Source: Microcyclospora pomicola
Lineage: Eukaryota; Ascomycota; Dothideomycetes; Capnodiales
DNA: 64,000 bases
Direction: 5' to 3'
Assembly (NCBI GenBank): GCA_002786065.1
Contig: NHNY01000002.1
Span: 372,001 to 436,000, forward strand
How positions within the stretch are numbered: the stretch's first letter is position 1; every line of letters starts with the position of its first letter. The position numbers were made by a program, and so were the translations under genes. The notes beneath the pieces are model-generated. The model ran no database searches and had not been told where the DNA came from. It was given only the letters and a program-made list of their open reading frames with translations. Positions 41,685 to 52,361 of this stretch are shown in pieces.

Positions 41685-44063
41685 ATGGCGCAAGTCAACC
41701 TCACCCCACCGGCGATGCCGGGCGGCAAGAAACGCATTGCGGTCATGACCTCGGGCGGTGACTCGCCAGGCATGAGTGGTGCTGTGCGTGCAGTGGTGCG
41801 GCAATCGCTGGCTTCAGGCTGTACTGCATACGCCGTGTACGAGGGCTATCAAGGACTGGTAGATGGTGGTGACATGATCAGAGAGATGCAATGGGAAGAT
41901 GTACGTGGATGGTCTTCAGAAGGAGGGACACTGATTGGCACGGCGCGTTGCAAGGCCTTTATGGAACGAGAAGGACGTCTGACGGCGGCGAACAACATGA
42001 TCGAGAAGGGAATCGACGCGTTGGTGATCTGCGGTGGTGATGGATCGCTGACGGGCGCTGACAAGTTTCGCGCGGAATGGCCCAGCCTCATGGAAGAGTT
42101 GGTGTCGAGCGGGAAGCGCAAGAAGGACGAAGTGGAGCCCTTCCGACATCTGAATATCGTTGGCCTGGTAGGATCGATTGACAACGATCTGAGCAGTACG
42201 GACGCGACCATTGGGTGCTACAGTTCGCTCCAGCGAATCTGTCAGTCCATCGACTACATCGATGCGACGGCCTTTTCACATCAGCGGGCCTTTGTGATTG
42301 AGGTGATGGGACGGCACTGCGGTTGGTTGGCTCTGATGGCGGGTGTGAGTTGCGGTGCAGACTTCATCTTCATCCCGGAGAACCCGCCGAGCGAGAACTG
42401 GGAGGAGGAGATGTGTGAGATCGTGCGCAAGCATAGAGAGATGGGGAAGCGGAAAACGATTGTCATTGTCGCTGAAGGCGCCCACGACAGGAACCTTACG
42501 CATATTTCACCGACCATGGTGAAAGATCTGCTGTCTAACAAAGTAGGACTGGACACTCGAGTCACCACTCTGGGTCACGTCCAGCGTGGTGGTCCGCCAT
42601 GCGCCTACGACCGAATGTTATCCACTCTGCAGGGCGTCGAAGCAGTTCGGGCCGTACTGGAAGCCACACCAGAGACAGAGTCGCCAGTCATCTGTATGGT
42701 GGAGAATAAAATCGTGCGAAAGAACCTCATGGAGGCGATCAGGGTTACCAAGGAGGTGGCAGACAACATCGAGAAGAAGGATTTCGCGGCGGCAATGCGA
42801 GGACGCGATGCCGAGTTCGAGGAATTCCTGCAAGCTTTCAACATCACGACCGACACAGATAACAAACACTTATTACTTCCGGAGGAGAAGAGAATGAGAG
42901 TCGGTATTATACACGTCGGTGCTCCCGCTGGAGGTATGAACGCTGCAACCAGAGCTGCGGTAGCATACTGCTTGACTAAAGGACACACTCCTGTCGCACT
43001 ACACAACGGCTTCCCAGGCCTGGTAAGACATCACGATGACCAGCCGATGGGCTCCGTACGAGAGATGACATGGCTTGACGCGGAGAATTGGGCTTCTCGT
43101 GGTGGTTCTGAAATTGGTACCAATCGCGGTCTACCTTCCGAAGATATCGAAGGGGTTGCGTTCTGCTTCGAGAAATACAAGATCGACGCGCTTTTCGTAG
43201 TCGGTGGATTTGAAGCTTTCACCGCGGTTTCAGAGCTACGGAAAGCAAGGACGAATCACGACGCCTTCAAGATACCCATGGTGGTTCTTCCTGCTACCGT
43301 GTCGAACAATGTTCCTGGTACGGAGTACAGCATCGGGTCCGACACCTGCTTGAACGCTCTCATCGACTACTGTGACGCTATCAAGCAATCCGCCAGTGCT
43401 AGCCGTAGACGAGTCTTCGTCGTTGAAACGCAAGGTGGAGCTTCCGGCTACATTGCTACGCTTGCTGGACTTAGCATTGGAGCTCTCGCCGTCTATACCC
43501 CTGAAGAAGGCATCCATCTCAACATGCTTGTCGAAGACATTAAATTTCTCAAAGACTCTTTCAATCTCGACAAAGGTAACGCGCGGTCAGGCAAGATCAT
43601 TCTCCGCAACGAGAAAGCAAGCAAAACCTACACAACCGAGATCATCGCCAACATCATCAAAGAAGAATCGGGCGGGAAGTTCGACTGCCGCTTTGCTGTT
43701 CCCGGCCATGTCCAGCAAGGTGGCACCCCATCACCCATGGACCGTGTGCGTGCCGTACGTTTTGGCGTCAAGTCATTACAGTACCTCGAAACGTTTGCAG
43801 GGAAGGGCAAGCAAGCCATCCACGATGACCCAATGTCAGCAGCCGTCATTGGTATTCGCGGTGCGCGCGTGAAGTTCAGTCCGATGGAGCGCATCGAGCG
43901 CGAAGAGACGGACTGGAAGGACCGACGACCCAAGGAGGAGTTCTGGATGAACATCGTCAACGTCGTCGATACACTGAGCGGTCGGCCACAAAGCGCGCGG
44001 CGGGTGCTGCACGAAAATTGGGCCAGTACGCCACAGAAGGATGCGAATGGGGCTCCAAACTGA
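41685..44063 (+). CDS. pfk1: ATP-dependent 6-phosphofructokinase
   Basis: Single-exon 792-aa eukaryotic duplicated phosphofructokinase; phosphorylates fructose 6-phosphate in glycolysis. The N-terminal catalytic half starts [20 protein letters not shown] (ATP-binding GGD) and holds [12 protein letters not shown], the catalytic-region GSIDND with [19 protein letters not shown], and IPENPP. The C-terminal regulatory half begins near residue 400 ([20 protein letters not shown]) and repeats the pattern in modified form ([40 protein letters not shown]). This matches filamentous fungal PFK (about 780-800 aa) without the long N-terminal extension of budding yeast. Both halves look intact. Confidence 0.97.
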   Translation: MAQVNLTPPAMPGGKKRIAVMTSGGDSPGMSGAVRAVVRQSLASGCTAYAVYEGYQGLVDGGDMIREMQWEDVRGWSSEGGTLIGTARCKAFMEREGRLTAANNMIEKGIDALVICGGDGSLTGADKFRAEWPSLMEELVSSGKRKKDEVEPFRHLNIVGLVGSIDNDLSSTDATIGCYSSLQRICQSIDYIDATAFSHQRAFVIEVMGRHCGWLALMAGVSCGADFIFIPENPPSENWEEEMCEIVRKHREMGKRKTIVIVAEGAHDRNLTHISPTMVKDLLSNKVGLDTRVTTLGHVQRGGPPCAYDRMLSTLQGVEAVRAVLEATPETESPVICMVENKIVRKNLMEAIRVTKEVADNIEKKDFAAAMRGRDAEFEEFLQAFNITTDTDNKHLLLPEEKRMRVGIIHVGAPAGGMNAATRAAVAYCLTKGHTPVALHNGFPGLVRHHDDQPMGSVREMTWLDAENWASRGGSEIGTNRGLPSEDIEGVAFCFEKYKIDALFVVGGFEAFTAVSELRKARTNHDAFKIPMVVLPATVSNNVPGTEYSIGSDTCLNALIDYCDAIKQSASASRRRVFVVETQGGASGYIATLAGLSIGALAVYTPEEGIHLNMLVEDIKFLKDSFNLDKGNARSGKIILRNEKASKTYTTEIIANIIKEESGGKFDCRFAVPGHVQQGGTPSPMDRVRAVRFGVKSLQYLETFAGKGKQAIHDDPMSAAVIGIRGARVKFSPMERIEREETDWKDRRPKEEFWMNIVNVVDTLSGRPQSARRVLHENWASTPQKDANGAPN

Positions 44064-44431
44064 TGTTACTCCACGCGTGTGTAGAACACCGGCGTCAATT
44101 GTACTCACGAGACCCAAGCCGCCGGCATATTCGATTGGCATAATTTTATGATAGCTCATGACAATCAAGCCTACCATTGTTCTCATGTTGGCCAGCTGGC
44201 ATCCCTAGCACTCGTCTTGCCACCATCGCATCAGACGGGATGTTTCAAATGAAGCTATTGTTCATATCCCTTCCCGTGCCATATTCAGGCCAAAATACGC
44301 CATAACGCCCTGCTAATAAGCATGTCCAATGCCATGTCTTCCCGTCCTTGAAATCTGGCATTGTTTGAGTTCCCGGACGCATTCTCCCTGCACCGTACAT
44401 GTTCATTCCCAATCTTATCACTTGCATCCCT
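44064..44431. other. Convergent 3' flanks of PFK1 and COX16
   Basis: 368 bp between converging stops. No gene recognised. Confidence 0.5.
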
Positions 44432-44904
44432 TTAGAAAACACCATCGTGCTCGCCTGGCAAGCGCTTCACTCGTTTCTGCTCCCAGCTATCGAGATCCTT
44501 GTGCGCGAGTTTCTGTCACGGGATATCAGCTCATGACATTCTAGATGTAAGCCAGCTCCTTGAGCTCGCGAAAAGGCCGTCTATCCCAGCAACCGCCATT
44601 CCATCCGAAGAACACAACAACAGATTGAACGTACATAATACTCCTCCCTCAAATCCACTCTCCGTCGATCCTTCCCAATCCCCAACTCTTCCTCTTTGGT
44701 GAGCTGTCGGACCTTGCGATCGTGCCGCTCATACCGCAGCGCGGTCGCGGGCGTCAGGAAGAACGAGCCCAGCACCATGGTGGCCAGGAACGGGGCGCCG
44801 AAGAGGAGGAAGGGATGGCGAGAGAGCAGGGCGCGGTAACGTGCCGGCAGCGCGGTGGAGGTGTAGCGCGTGCTGCGGAAGGGCTTGGAGGGGAAGGTTG
44901 GCAT
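44432..44904 (-). CDS. cox16: COX16 cytochrome c oxidase assembly protein
   Basis: Two exons, 44904-44635 and 44512-44432, give 116 aa. COX16 is an inner mitochondrial membrane protein needed to assemble complex IV (copper/COX1-COX2 maturation). A short basic N-terminus is followed by one transmembrane helix (FLLFGAPFLATMVLGSFFL), then the signature TPATALRYERHDRKVRQLTK, the KDRRRVDLREEYY motif, and after the 122-nt intron KLAHKDLDSWEQKRVKRLPG. The spliced C-terminus is much closer to the family than the unspliced read-through. The gene is compact and next to TRM1. Confidence 0.93.
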
Positions 44905-45180
44905 TGTTGTCGTTGGAGAAGGATTGTAGTGAGGTTGATAGGATGGTGGAGGTTGTTGTGGTCGGATGGTGAAGCTGGATGTGTTGGATCTGATTGGAGG
45001 GTAGCTTTCCGACGCTAGTGGATGTGCAGAAACTTGAGATGCGAACAGAAAATCATACCCCTAGACCTTTGATATTTATAGTCACGTGACGTTGGTCCAA
45101 CCGGTACAGACACCATTCCCTTACGTACTGTTGAGCTCACTGGCGAGTACTGTGTTGTATTGTGTCTATCTATGCAGTAC

Positions 45181-47469
45181 TTATGCGCTTCCTTTCGCTC
45201 GCGCCATGGGCCCCCAATTCTCGCGCGGGTTTTGTTGATATCGCACGATCTTCCCCTTACCAGGCTGATCTCTGCCCAACACCTCGTCGAAGATCACCTT
45301 GATTCTCGTTGCATTCGCCATTCCTTCGGGTGGCAGATCTGCTGTTTCTGACGAATCTTGTGCATTCCCAAGCTTGTCGGCATCACCTGGTGCAGCCAGG
45401 ATTTCACCGCCGAGCTCCATCTCCACGTCTGCGTCTGATCGTGCCGCTGACATGATCTTGAACCCCGGTGAGCTCTCCTTCAGTGCTCCCTCCTTGATGG
45501 GAGACTTCTGCCGTACCCATTCGCGCATGATCTCCCAGATCACGGACCAAGGCGCATTCGTTTTGATACTGCCCGGCTTGCAGTGACTTCGTGTAGCACG
45601 ATATCCAGCTCGCCGGATTGCCCCTTTCATGGGTGCCTCACCAGGTGCGACGCAATGTATGACTTTTGCCAAGGCCGACGGGATGAAGAAGAACGGGTGC
45701 AGGTCCAAGACTTCTGGCGGTGTCTGTGGAAGAGCATCGGTGGGTGTTTTCCCATCCAAAGATACTTTCCAGATGTTCGTGGAATCATCGATGACGGACA
45801 GTTCATCCAAAGCAGTGTCGAGCATACCTTCAATACGAGGCTTGGTCCTGTAAATCTCAGGATCTGCATTCTTCGCATCCTTGAGGACCTTTGAGACGAA
45901 TGCTGCATTGTGCAACGGACCCGCCCACATCGGCCCGGCCACATGTGTCTTGGAGCCGCAATGCTCACACAAGCGGTCTGCAGTAGGTGCTTGAGCTATC
46001 GTATGCTTGAACAGGAAGTTATTGTTCTTGCCCGTCTGCCGGATGTTGCGACCGAACATTTGTGTACTCCATGCACCACACCCTGAGTCACACGCGTATA
46101 CTACCATTGTCTTCCCAGCAAGAAACTTGACGTCGGCAGGTCGTTTTCGAACACGAATAAACATGCGTACGTAGAAGTCGATACTCAATGACAACAGTGG
46201 CTCGATCGCGAGGCCGTATTTCGCCGCGGAAGCTGCAACAGAATGCAGGATGATGCGCAGACCGCCCTCGTGAGAATGTGAGCCTTTAACAGGAATGCCA
46301 CCGTACAATGAAAAGGTCTTCTCTGAATACCCGCAAGATGCGAATACACCAGAGTCTGTACACGTCACGCATAGCATGCCCCCATCGGCCAATGCCTGCA
46401 GCGCCGAATCGATGAAAGGCGCCGCAGTACCATATGGATCCAAGTCGATCACATCGTATCTGCTGCTAACGTGGTGTGGCCCATGGCTGTCATTTGGTGG
46501 AAATGCCACGTTATACATGTGGGCCATAGCATTCCCGGTGACTGGCGTGATTACAGAGGAGAGATTGTTGTGCTCGACATTCAGTTTGATGCTATCCACT
46601 GCTTTTCTGTCCATGTCGTTGGCTGTGATGTCTGTGGCGAAGGGTATCTCTTGAGCGTATCGCAAAGCACGAAGACCGGTGGCGGAGAGTGCGTCCAGAA
46701 TACGGAATCGAGGTTTCCATGCTTCGCCATTTGTGTCCGTCTTCGTGCTTGGCTGCGTGGCTGATGCGGGTGTGCTGTCTGCACCATCCACCTCTTGTTG
46801 CCTGATTGCTTCAGAGTCTTGTTCAATCTCTGACGGCATTTCCTGGTCTTGATTGTGCACTTTCAATCCGTCCATCGATCTTTGCTCGGTCTCCTGTTCG
46901 GCCACCGTTACACCATCGTCTGTCCGGCTCAGCTTCACACCTCCATCCTCCGAAATATGGTTGTTGTCATCGTCAGCCCTTACATCCTTCCTCTTACGCT
47001 TTCTATCCTTCTTAGCGACGTTCTTCGTGAAATCATGTTCATGCTTTTGCCGTTTCCTTGCACACAAATGCTCGCCAAAGGCTTTGATGGAGAGCACGCT
47101 CAGATCACGATTGAATTGCTGAATTGGGTTGTAGAACACATTTTGTGGTACGCTGCTGACTTCACTTTCTAGAAACGCGTGTTAGAGATCGCCCTATTTG
47201 AGCAGATGCTGGAAATGCTCACCTGCTTTGAGCGCAGCTTTCGGATCAACAGAGGTCTGCGCATTTGGGGGAACCAGAATGTAGGCCTGGCCTTCTCGTA
47301 CAGTGTCGTAGGTCACGCCATTGTGTTCTACCAGCTGACCAGCAGCAGGCGAAGCAGAGATTGGGACCGCGGAATGCAATGCCATTGAGAAGGCTGTACG
47401 GCTCCAACTAGGGCTCACGACATGGGCGCTGTAGGTTCGAAGTTGACGAGAAACAAAGTATTGAAGCAT
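45181..47469 (-). CDS. trm1: TRM1 tRNA (guanine26-N2) dimethyltransferase
   Basis: Two exons, 47469-47223 and 47168-45181, give 744 aa. Forms N2,N2-dimethylguanosine at tRNA position 26. After a leader, conserved VEHNGVTYDTVREGQAYILV starts the domain; the exon junction yields SVPQNVFYNPIQQFNRDLSV. A family-variable charged insert (roughly residues 110-230) precedes SAM motif FRILDALSATGLRALRYAQE, then YDVIDLDPYGTAAPFIDSAL with the DPYG catalytic motif, CVTCTDSGVFASCG, and a zinc-binding-like CEHCGSKTHVAGPMWAGPLH. The first 28 residues are basic and amphipathic (MLQYFVSRQLRTYSAHVV) like a mitochondrial presequence, and a second in-frame ATG at 47385 (M-ALHSAVPI) would omit it. Yeast TRM1 is known to use alternative starts for mitochondrial versus nuclear enzyme. 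The far 5' TTG codon at 47487 is not used. Confidence 0.95.
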
Positions 47470-47719
47470 TCGTTCGCGACCGATCAATTACTTCATCATA
47501 AGCAGCCTTCGTCCATTCGATCAATCCACCCAAAAATTATCACATGCATGAGTCAGCATACTGGCGCGAATTTCCCGCGAATGTCACATGTCAGTCGGCC
47601 GACCTGCCCTCCTCATCTGATCAGAAAGTGCCCGGCTACGAGAACACCCGAGGAAGTATGGCAATGAGCTTGACATTCGTCTTCTTGGATCATTACATCC
47701 TTTGTCAAGAACTCACATC
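47470..47719. promoter_or_regulatory. Short divergent promoter TRM1 / 3-hydroxyacyl-CoA dehydrogenase
   Basis: Only 250 bp separate the two start codons, so transcription of both probably shares this bidirectional region. No specific element recognised. Confidence 0.55.
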
Positions 47720-48918
47720 ATGCTATCGCTTCGTCTTGCTCGGGCTCTTCCGAAGAGCAATGTCTGCCAACAATGTCGCAAGTTCAGCCTTAGTAGATCG
47801 ACTCTCGCGGAAGCACAAGCTGCCGAAGTCAAGAAGTTGGGTGTCATTGGAGCCGGTCAGGTATGTTCGGCGCCGACTAAGGCTGCCTCTCGCGAAAGGG
47901 CAACACTTAGGATTGATATCACTCAATATGTTTCTGTACTGACCTTCACCAGATGGGACTCGGCATAGCGCTGGTGGCCTCCCGTATGGCCCAAGTTCCC
48001 GTGACTGTCATCGACACTTCTCAGAAATCCCTCGACAAGGGCCTGGCGTTCGCTGGTAAGCCTCATTCGCACCCTAACCAATCAGACTTCGATCAAATCG
48101 CATGACTACATGCATGCCACCACCAACATCACTACTGCATGTCAAATAGCAGACCATCTCTTGCTAACTTACCATCCCTCGGGCTAGACAAGCTATTGGC
48201 AAAAGATGTGGGCAAACAGCGCCTCTCTCAGGCCGATGCTGATGCTGCCAGGGGGCGACTCCACACCTCCACGTCTATGGATGACCTCTCAGACGTCGAT
48301 ATGGTGATTGAGGCTGTCCCGGAAATCCTTGATTTGAAGCTGTCTATCTTCAAGTCGATGGCTAGCATCTGTCCATCCCACGCTGTGCTAGCGACTAACA
48401 CATCCTCCATTTCCATCACAAGGATCGCTGCCGCGACCGCTTCGGACCCGACTGATATGTCAGCGTCGAGCAGAGTGTTGAGTACCCACTTCATGAACCC
48501 CGTGCCTGTACAGAAGGGTGTCGAGATCATCACCGGCCTGCAGACCTCTCCTGCGACTCTTGCCACAGCTCTCAAGTTCTGCGAGCGTATGGGTAAGATC
48601 CCGTCCACTGCTGCAGACTCTCCTGGTTTCCTAGCAAACCGCATTCTTATGCCGTACATCAACGAGGCCATCATCTGTCTTGAGACCGGCGTGGGTCAAG
48701 AAAAAGACATTGATGATATCATGAAGAACGGCACCAATGTTCCCATGGGGCCATTGCAACTGGCTGACTTCATTGGTCTTGACACATGCTTGGCCATCAT
48801 GGAGGTGCTGCACACACAATTGGGCGACAGCAAGTACCGACCTGCGGTTCGACTACGACAAATGGTCGATGCTGGATGGTTGGGCAAGAAGAGCGGCAAG
48901 GGCTTCTATACCTACTAG
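47720..48918 (+). CDS. Mitochondrial 3-hydroxyacyl-CoA dehydrogenase
   Basis: Three exons (47720-47860, 47953-48055, 48188-48918) give 324 aa. NAD-dependent 3-hydroxyacyl-/3-hydroxybutyryl-CoA dehydrogenase of fatty-acid or butyrate-type oxidation. A basic N-terminus (MLSLRLARALPKSNVCQQCR) looks like a mitochondrial presequence. The Rossmann motif is assembled across intron 1 as KKLGVIGAGQMGLGIALVAS. Later features: VIDTSQKSLDKG, VIEAVPEILDLKLSIF, LATNTSSISITRI, STHFMNPVPV with the catalytic His region, FLANRILMPYINEAI, GPLQLADFIGLDTCLAIME and GKKSGKGFYTY. Intron 2 is 132 nt, longer than usual here. An alternative acceptor inside it would insert residues absent from relatives. Confidence 0.93.
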
Positions 48919-49429
48919 ATGGAGATCCTGCGGTCACGATATCGTTAAAGCGCGCAGGGCAGATGTATAATATCAGATCTAAGTGAGGTAGAAAGCATAA
49001 TTGTGCAATGTTTATATCCTGTCCATGCTTACGATCCATGAGTCAAGGCACTTTGGATATGCTCACAGATTGGCTGTCTATTACTTCACGTGCAGGCAGG
49101 TCAAATGCATGTTACAGGTATGCGAGACTCGCCCAATAATGAGTCGGGATGCCTCGGAAGATCGATACAAGTGTGCGACAGTGGCAAATGCTCGAAGCCG
49201 CATGGTAATATGGAAGCATCATAGATGTATATATGATGCAGACTATACATAAACTCAAATGGAGGAGCTATCTACGCCATGAAATGCAACGCTGCAAGCT
49301 CATTGATACTTCGAGCTACGAACAAGGTATAGTACTTGTACCACCGTCACAAAAAGGACCAAAAGAAACCCACGATTGGCTGGCTTTGGTGCATGCTGCT
49401 GCGTTATTCCCAGCAACAGAGTTTAATCA
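48919..49429. other. Convergent 3' flanks, no gene seen
   Basis: 511 bp between the dehydrogenase stop and the sidA-type stop. It marks the left boundary of the siderophore cluster. No gene recognised. Confidence 0.45.
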
Positions 49430-50962
49430 TTACGCTTTACGTGCGAATTTGGGCGCTGAGGATGATGTGGCCGTTCCGAAGATGCTGCTCACCATCTCGC
49501 CGCCACGGTTCGCTAGGATAGACAACAGCGAGTCGGAGAGACCGTGAGTGGCTTCATTGCAGCCCTGTAGCCAGATCCCTGCATCAGGCGACACGGCATC
49601 GGATTGGAACTCGACGCCATAGTCGCGGCGAACGGTCCACCGCTTGCTAGGCGTGTCGCCTCCAGGCATGAGATCGCGGACGTCGCGGAGGATGTCCTCG
49701 TGTGCATTTCGTTGGTAGCCGCTGGCGACGACTATTAGGTCGGCATCGAGAGTGGTTTGTGCAGCAGATGGGTGATGGGGATGGAAGGTGGCAGAGCTGT
49801 CTTCGAGTTCCAGTCTGAGAGATTGCTGATCACCGCGTGTGGTCTCGGTCACGCTGCGGACGTTGCAGTGTTTCAAGATTTGTTGTGGCCAGTCTTGCTC
49901 GCTAGCAAATCGAATCTGGTACGAGTAGAGAGCTGAGTAAATGTGTTCCAGCAGTTCCAACCGGACTACGGCGTAGTTCGTGGCTTTATCCAGTGCTAGA
50001 GCTCCCGCTCGTACGGAAGGTTCTTGGAGATATATATCATCCACCCGGTCCGGATTGAAGATCTCGTTGACGAATGGAGAATCGTCACTTGGTCGTAATG
50101 CAGCGCCCCTGATTAGGAGTTTCACCTTGGCAGAAGGGAAACGATCTGGAATGTTGTTGAACACTTCTGCTGCACTTTGTCCGGCCCCAACGACTGCCAC
50201 TGTTCGTGGCTGTTCGCCATGGGCAAACATTCGATCTATTGACGTCGCATATTGTGAGGAATGTATGATTCGTGGATGACCTGCTGGAGCCCAGGCGGGG
50301 AGATTTGGTCTCCCACCTGTTGCCACGACCACGTGCTTGGTCTTGATCGATGTAGTAAGACCAGTTTCATAGTCCAGGGAGTTCACAACGAAGTACTCTG
50401 CTACTCCTGTCAAAGGGTCTGTTTGCCCCACTGTGACTGATTCAACTGTGTGTCCATAGTCGACCACTTCCTCGAACCAGCCGGCGCACCACTTCATGTA
50501 ATCCTCATACTCAATCCTCAGGGGAAGAAAAGTTCCGAGGTTCGAGAATTGCACCAGACGCCCTTTCTGATGGAGGTAGTTGATAAATGTGAATTCACTG
50601 CGGGGGTTTCTCATGGTAGCAAGATCTTTGAGAAATGTGATCTGCATCGTCGCTCCAGGTAACAGCATACCAGCATGCCAGTGGAACGACGATTGCCGTT
50701 CGAGGAAACGCACTTTGGGGGCATGGGTACGCAGGGTTCTATCGTTGGCGTCCAGCGCGTCGTGTAACGCAACTCCAATGGCAAGAGAGGCCGGGCCAAA
50801 ACCAACGCAGACAAGATCATGGAGTTCGTCGTCATCAGATCGTCGAAGCATCGATCGCCATTTGGTCGAATGTTCAACATCGATCAGATCGTTATTGACC
50901 GAGGATTCGCTGATGCTGCTGGAATAGACATCATCCGAAGGCTGTATCGCATGTGGCGACAT
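49430..50962 (-). CDS. sidA: L-ornithine N5-monooxygenase (SidA type)
   Basis: Single-exon 510-aa FAD/NADPH flavoprotein that hydroxylates L-ornithine, the first step of all hydroxamate siderophores. Motifs: FAD site CVGFGPASLAIGVAL, substrate-region WHAGMLLPGATMQITFLKDL, NADPH site AVVGAGQSAAEVF, and DLIVVASGYQRN near the C-terminus, which is typical of the enzyme's (A)TGY-like motif. The frame is open upstream to a TTG at 51034, but the first ATG is 50962, giving MSPHAIQPSDD; length then fits Aspergillus SidA (about 500 aa). No membrane segment is seen. It is next to an ABC exporter and a ferrichrome-type NRPS, and its upstream region has two perfect siderophore-GATA sites. Confidence 0.95.
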   Translation of the reverse strand: MSPHAIQPSDDVYSSSISESSVNNDLIDVEHSTKWRSMLRRSDDDELHDLVCVGFGPASLAIGVALHDALDANDRTLRTHAPKVRFLERQSSFHWHAGMLLPGATMQITFLKDLATMRNPRSEFTFINYLHQKGRLVQFSNLGTFLPLRIEYEDYMKWCAGWFEEVVDYGHTVESVTVGQTDPLTGVAEYFVVNSLDYETGLTTSIKTKHVVVATGGRPNLPAWAPAGHPRIIHSSQYATSIDRMFAHGEQPRTVAVVGAGQSAAEVFNNIPDRFPSAKVKLLIRGAALRPSDDSPFVNEIFNPDRVDDIYLQEPSVRAGALALDKATNYAVVRLELLEHIYSALYSYQIRFASEQDWPQQILKHCNVRSVTETTRGDQQSLRLELEDSSATFHPHHPSAAQTTLDADLIVVASGYQRNAHEDILRDVRDLMPGGDTPSKRWTVRRDYGVEFQSDAVSPDAGIWLQGCNEATHGLSDSLLSILANRGGEMVSSIFGTATSSSAPKFARKA

Positions 50963-51662
50963 GGCTGCAGTTGATATGAGACACAAATTGGTGAAGTCCG
51001 GTCTGCTGATCTGATGAGAAGTGAAGGCGTTCAATCCTCAGAACGCCAACGTTCGGTACGGGAAGTATTCTTGGAATAGCAGACTGTATACAAGAACGGC
51101 AATGCGAGCCCCCATATGGTAGCACGAAGAATAAATTTTGCAGCTCGGGACAAAGCGATTCAGAGTCCAACCCACGGTCCCCTTTCTGTGTCTCACAACG
51201 ATAGCGAGGTCGGGTGCGAAGGGATGGAATATAACGAACACGTTCTACCGAGATGAAAGCGTTCAGAATTACGAGAAAAAAACAAACTCGAAAGGTCCTA
51301 CCGGTGACAAGCGACTCAGGCCGAAGACCTTGATTCGTTTTTAGTGTTGAAGTCAAGGCTGAAGTGCATGTGATGAGTACATGCTACATCAAAGCCCACA
51401 TCATGTCGTCAGTCTCGCTTGCCGTTGACAGCAGGTCCTCCCATGCTGCATACACCAAAGGGCACGTTTCCAAGCCATCCACGCAACACACACACGCACG
51501 AGCGCTACGAGCGTGGGTCGGCGCATAGAACCTGGGGAGGGCTGGTTAGTTGTGGAACATGCCAGAGCCAGCTATACTAGTTCAGCCATACGAGACGATC
51601 CGTGTAGATGACGGGTGCTGAAGCAGTGGGGGGCTCGCGACCTCACAGGGGAAGATGTCATC

Positions 51663-51671
51663 TTATCTGAT
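51663..51671 (-). promoter_or_regulatory. SreA/GATA siderophore-regulator site
   Basis: TTATCTGAT on the + strand, reverse complement ATCAGATAA: a perfect match to ATCWGATAA, the consensus of the iron-sensing GATA repressors (SreA/Urbs1/Fep1). It is about 700 bp upstream of the sidA-type start. Binding is inferred. Confidence 0.7.
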
Positions 51672-51898
51672 CATCTATCCCGAAGGTAACCTTAGCACAG
51701 GTGACTATAGGATACTATGTGTAATATCAGCTGCTAGTGAAAAATAGTGACGATCTTAACAGGATCTGCAGAGTTTTTCCGGGCATGTGATGAGGCATGG
51801 AGAGGCATGCGAAGGATATAGAGAAGCGGCTCCGGACCACGCTAAAATGGCGGCTCACCCACGCATTGCCAAGACCAGAGGTCGAAAGTGAGTTACGG

Positions 51899-51907
51899 AT
51901 CAGATAA
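51899..51907 (+). promoter_or_regulatory. SreA/GATA siderophore-regulator site
   Basis: Perfect ATCAGATAA on the + strand, 227 bp from the previous site and about 940 bp upstream of the sidA-type start. Second perfect copy in the same upstream region. Confidence 0.7.
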
Positions 51908-52361
51908 CGAAAGCCCGCGATCTCTGCAACAAGCTCCAACGGCCTGGCTGGTTTTTGCGTCCAAGCAGATGCCGAGGCGTGGACATGCCATTCATCACCA
52001 TGTTCGAGGCTGGTACTTCGTGTGCAGCTGATCCTTTGCCAACAGTGCGTAAGGTGAGGTATGTTTCCAACACAGATTTCGTCTAGAAGTAACCCGCAGC
52101 ACGGCGGCGGTTCCTCAGCAAGCTCACAGGGACCATCTACAATATAACCATGTTGCAGCCAACGGACTTACTGCCTAGCTTCGTTCGATGCCCACCTATG
52201 GAGGGAACATAGTTTCACCATAGCACAACCACAAGCAAGTCTGTCTGACGCGGCATGTAACGTCAATGGCTTTCCGAGATGCGAGGTACGAGTGCAAACG
52301 CGGCGCGGCATGTCATGGCGATCTTTTAGGCAAGAATGGCATTGCCAAAGAAATTGCTCTG

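Larger units (their letters stand above)
50963..52361 (-). promoter_or_regulatory. sidA upstream region, with ABC-gene 3' flank
   Basis: 1.4 kb without a gene. It holds the sidA promoter and, at the right end, the ABC transporter 3'UTR. Two perfect ATCAGATAA sites (one on each strand) are listed separately. The short open frames inside show no protein character. Confidence 0.6.

Noticed and set aside
50963-51034. In-frame N-terminal extension of the SidA-type protein
   Set aside because: Begins with TTG, not ATG; the extension is not needed for family length or motifs.
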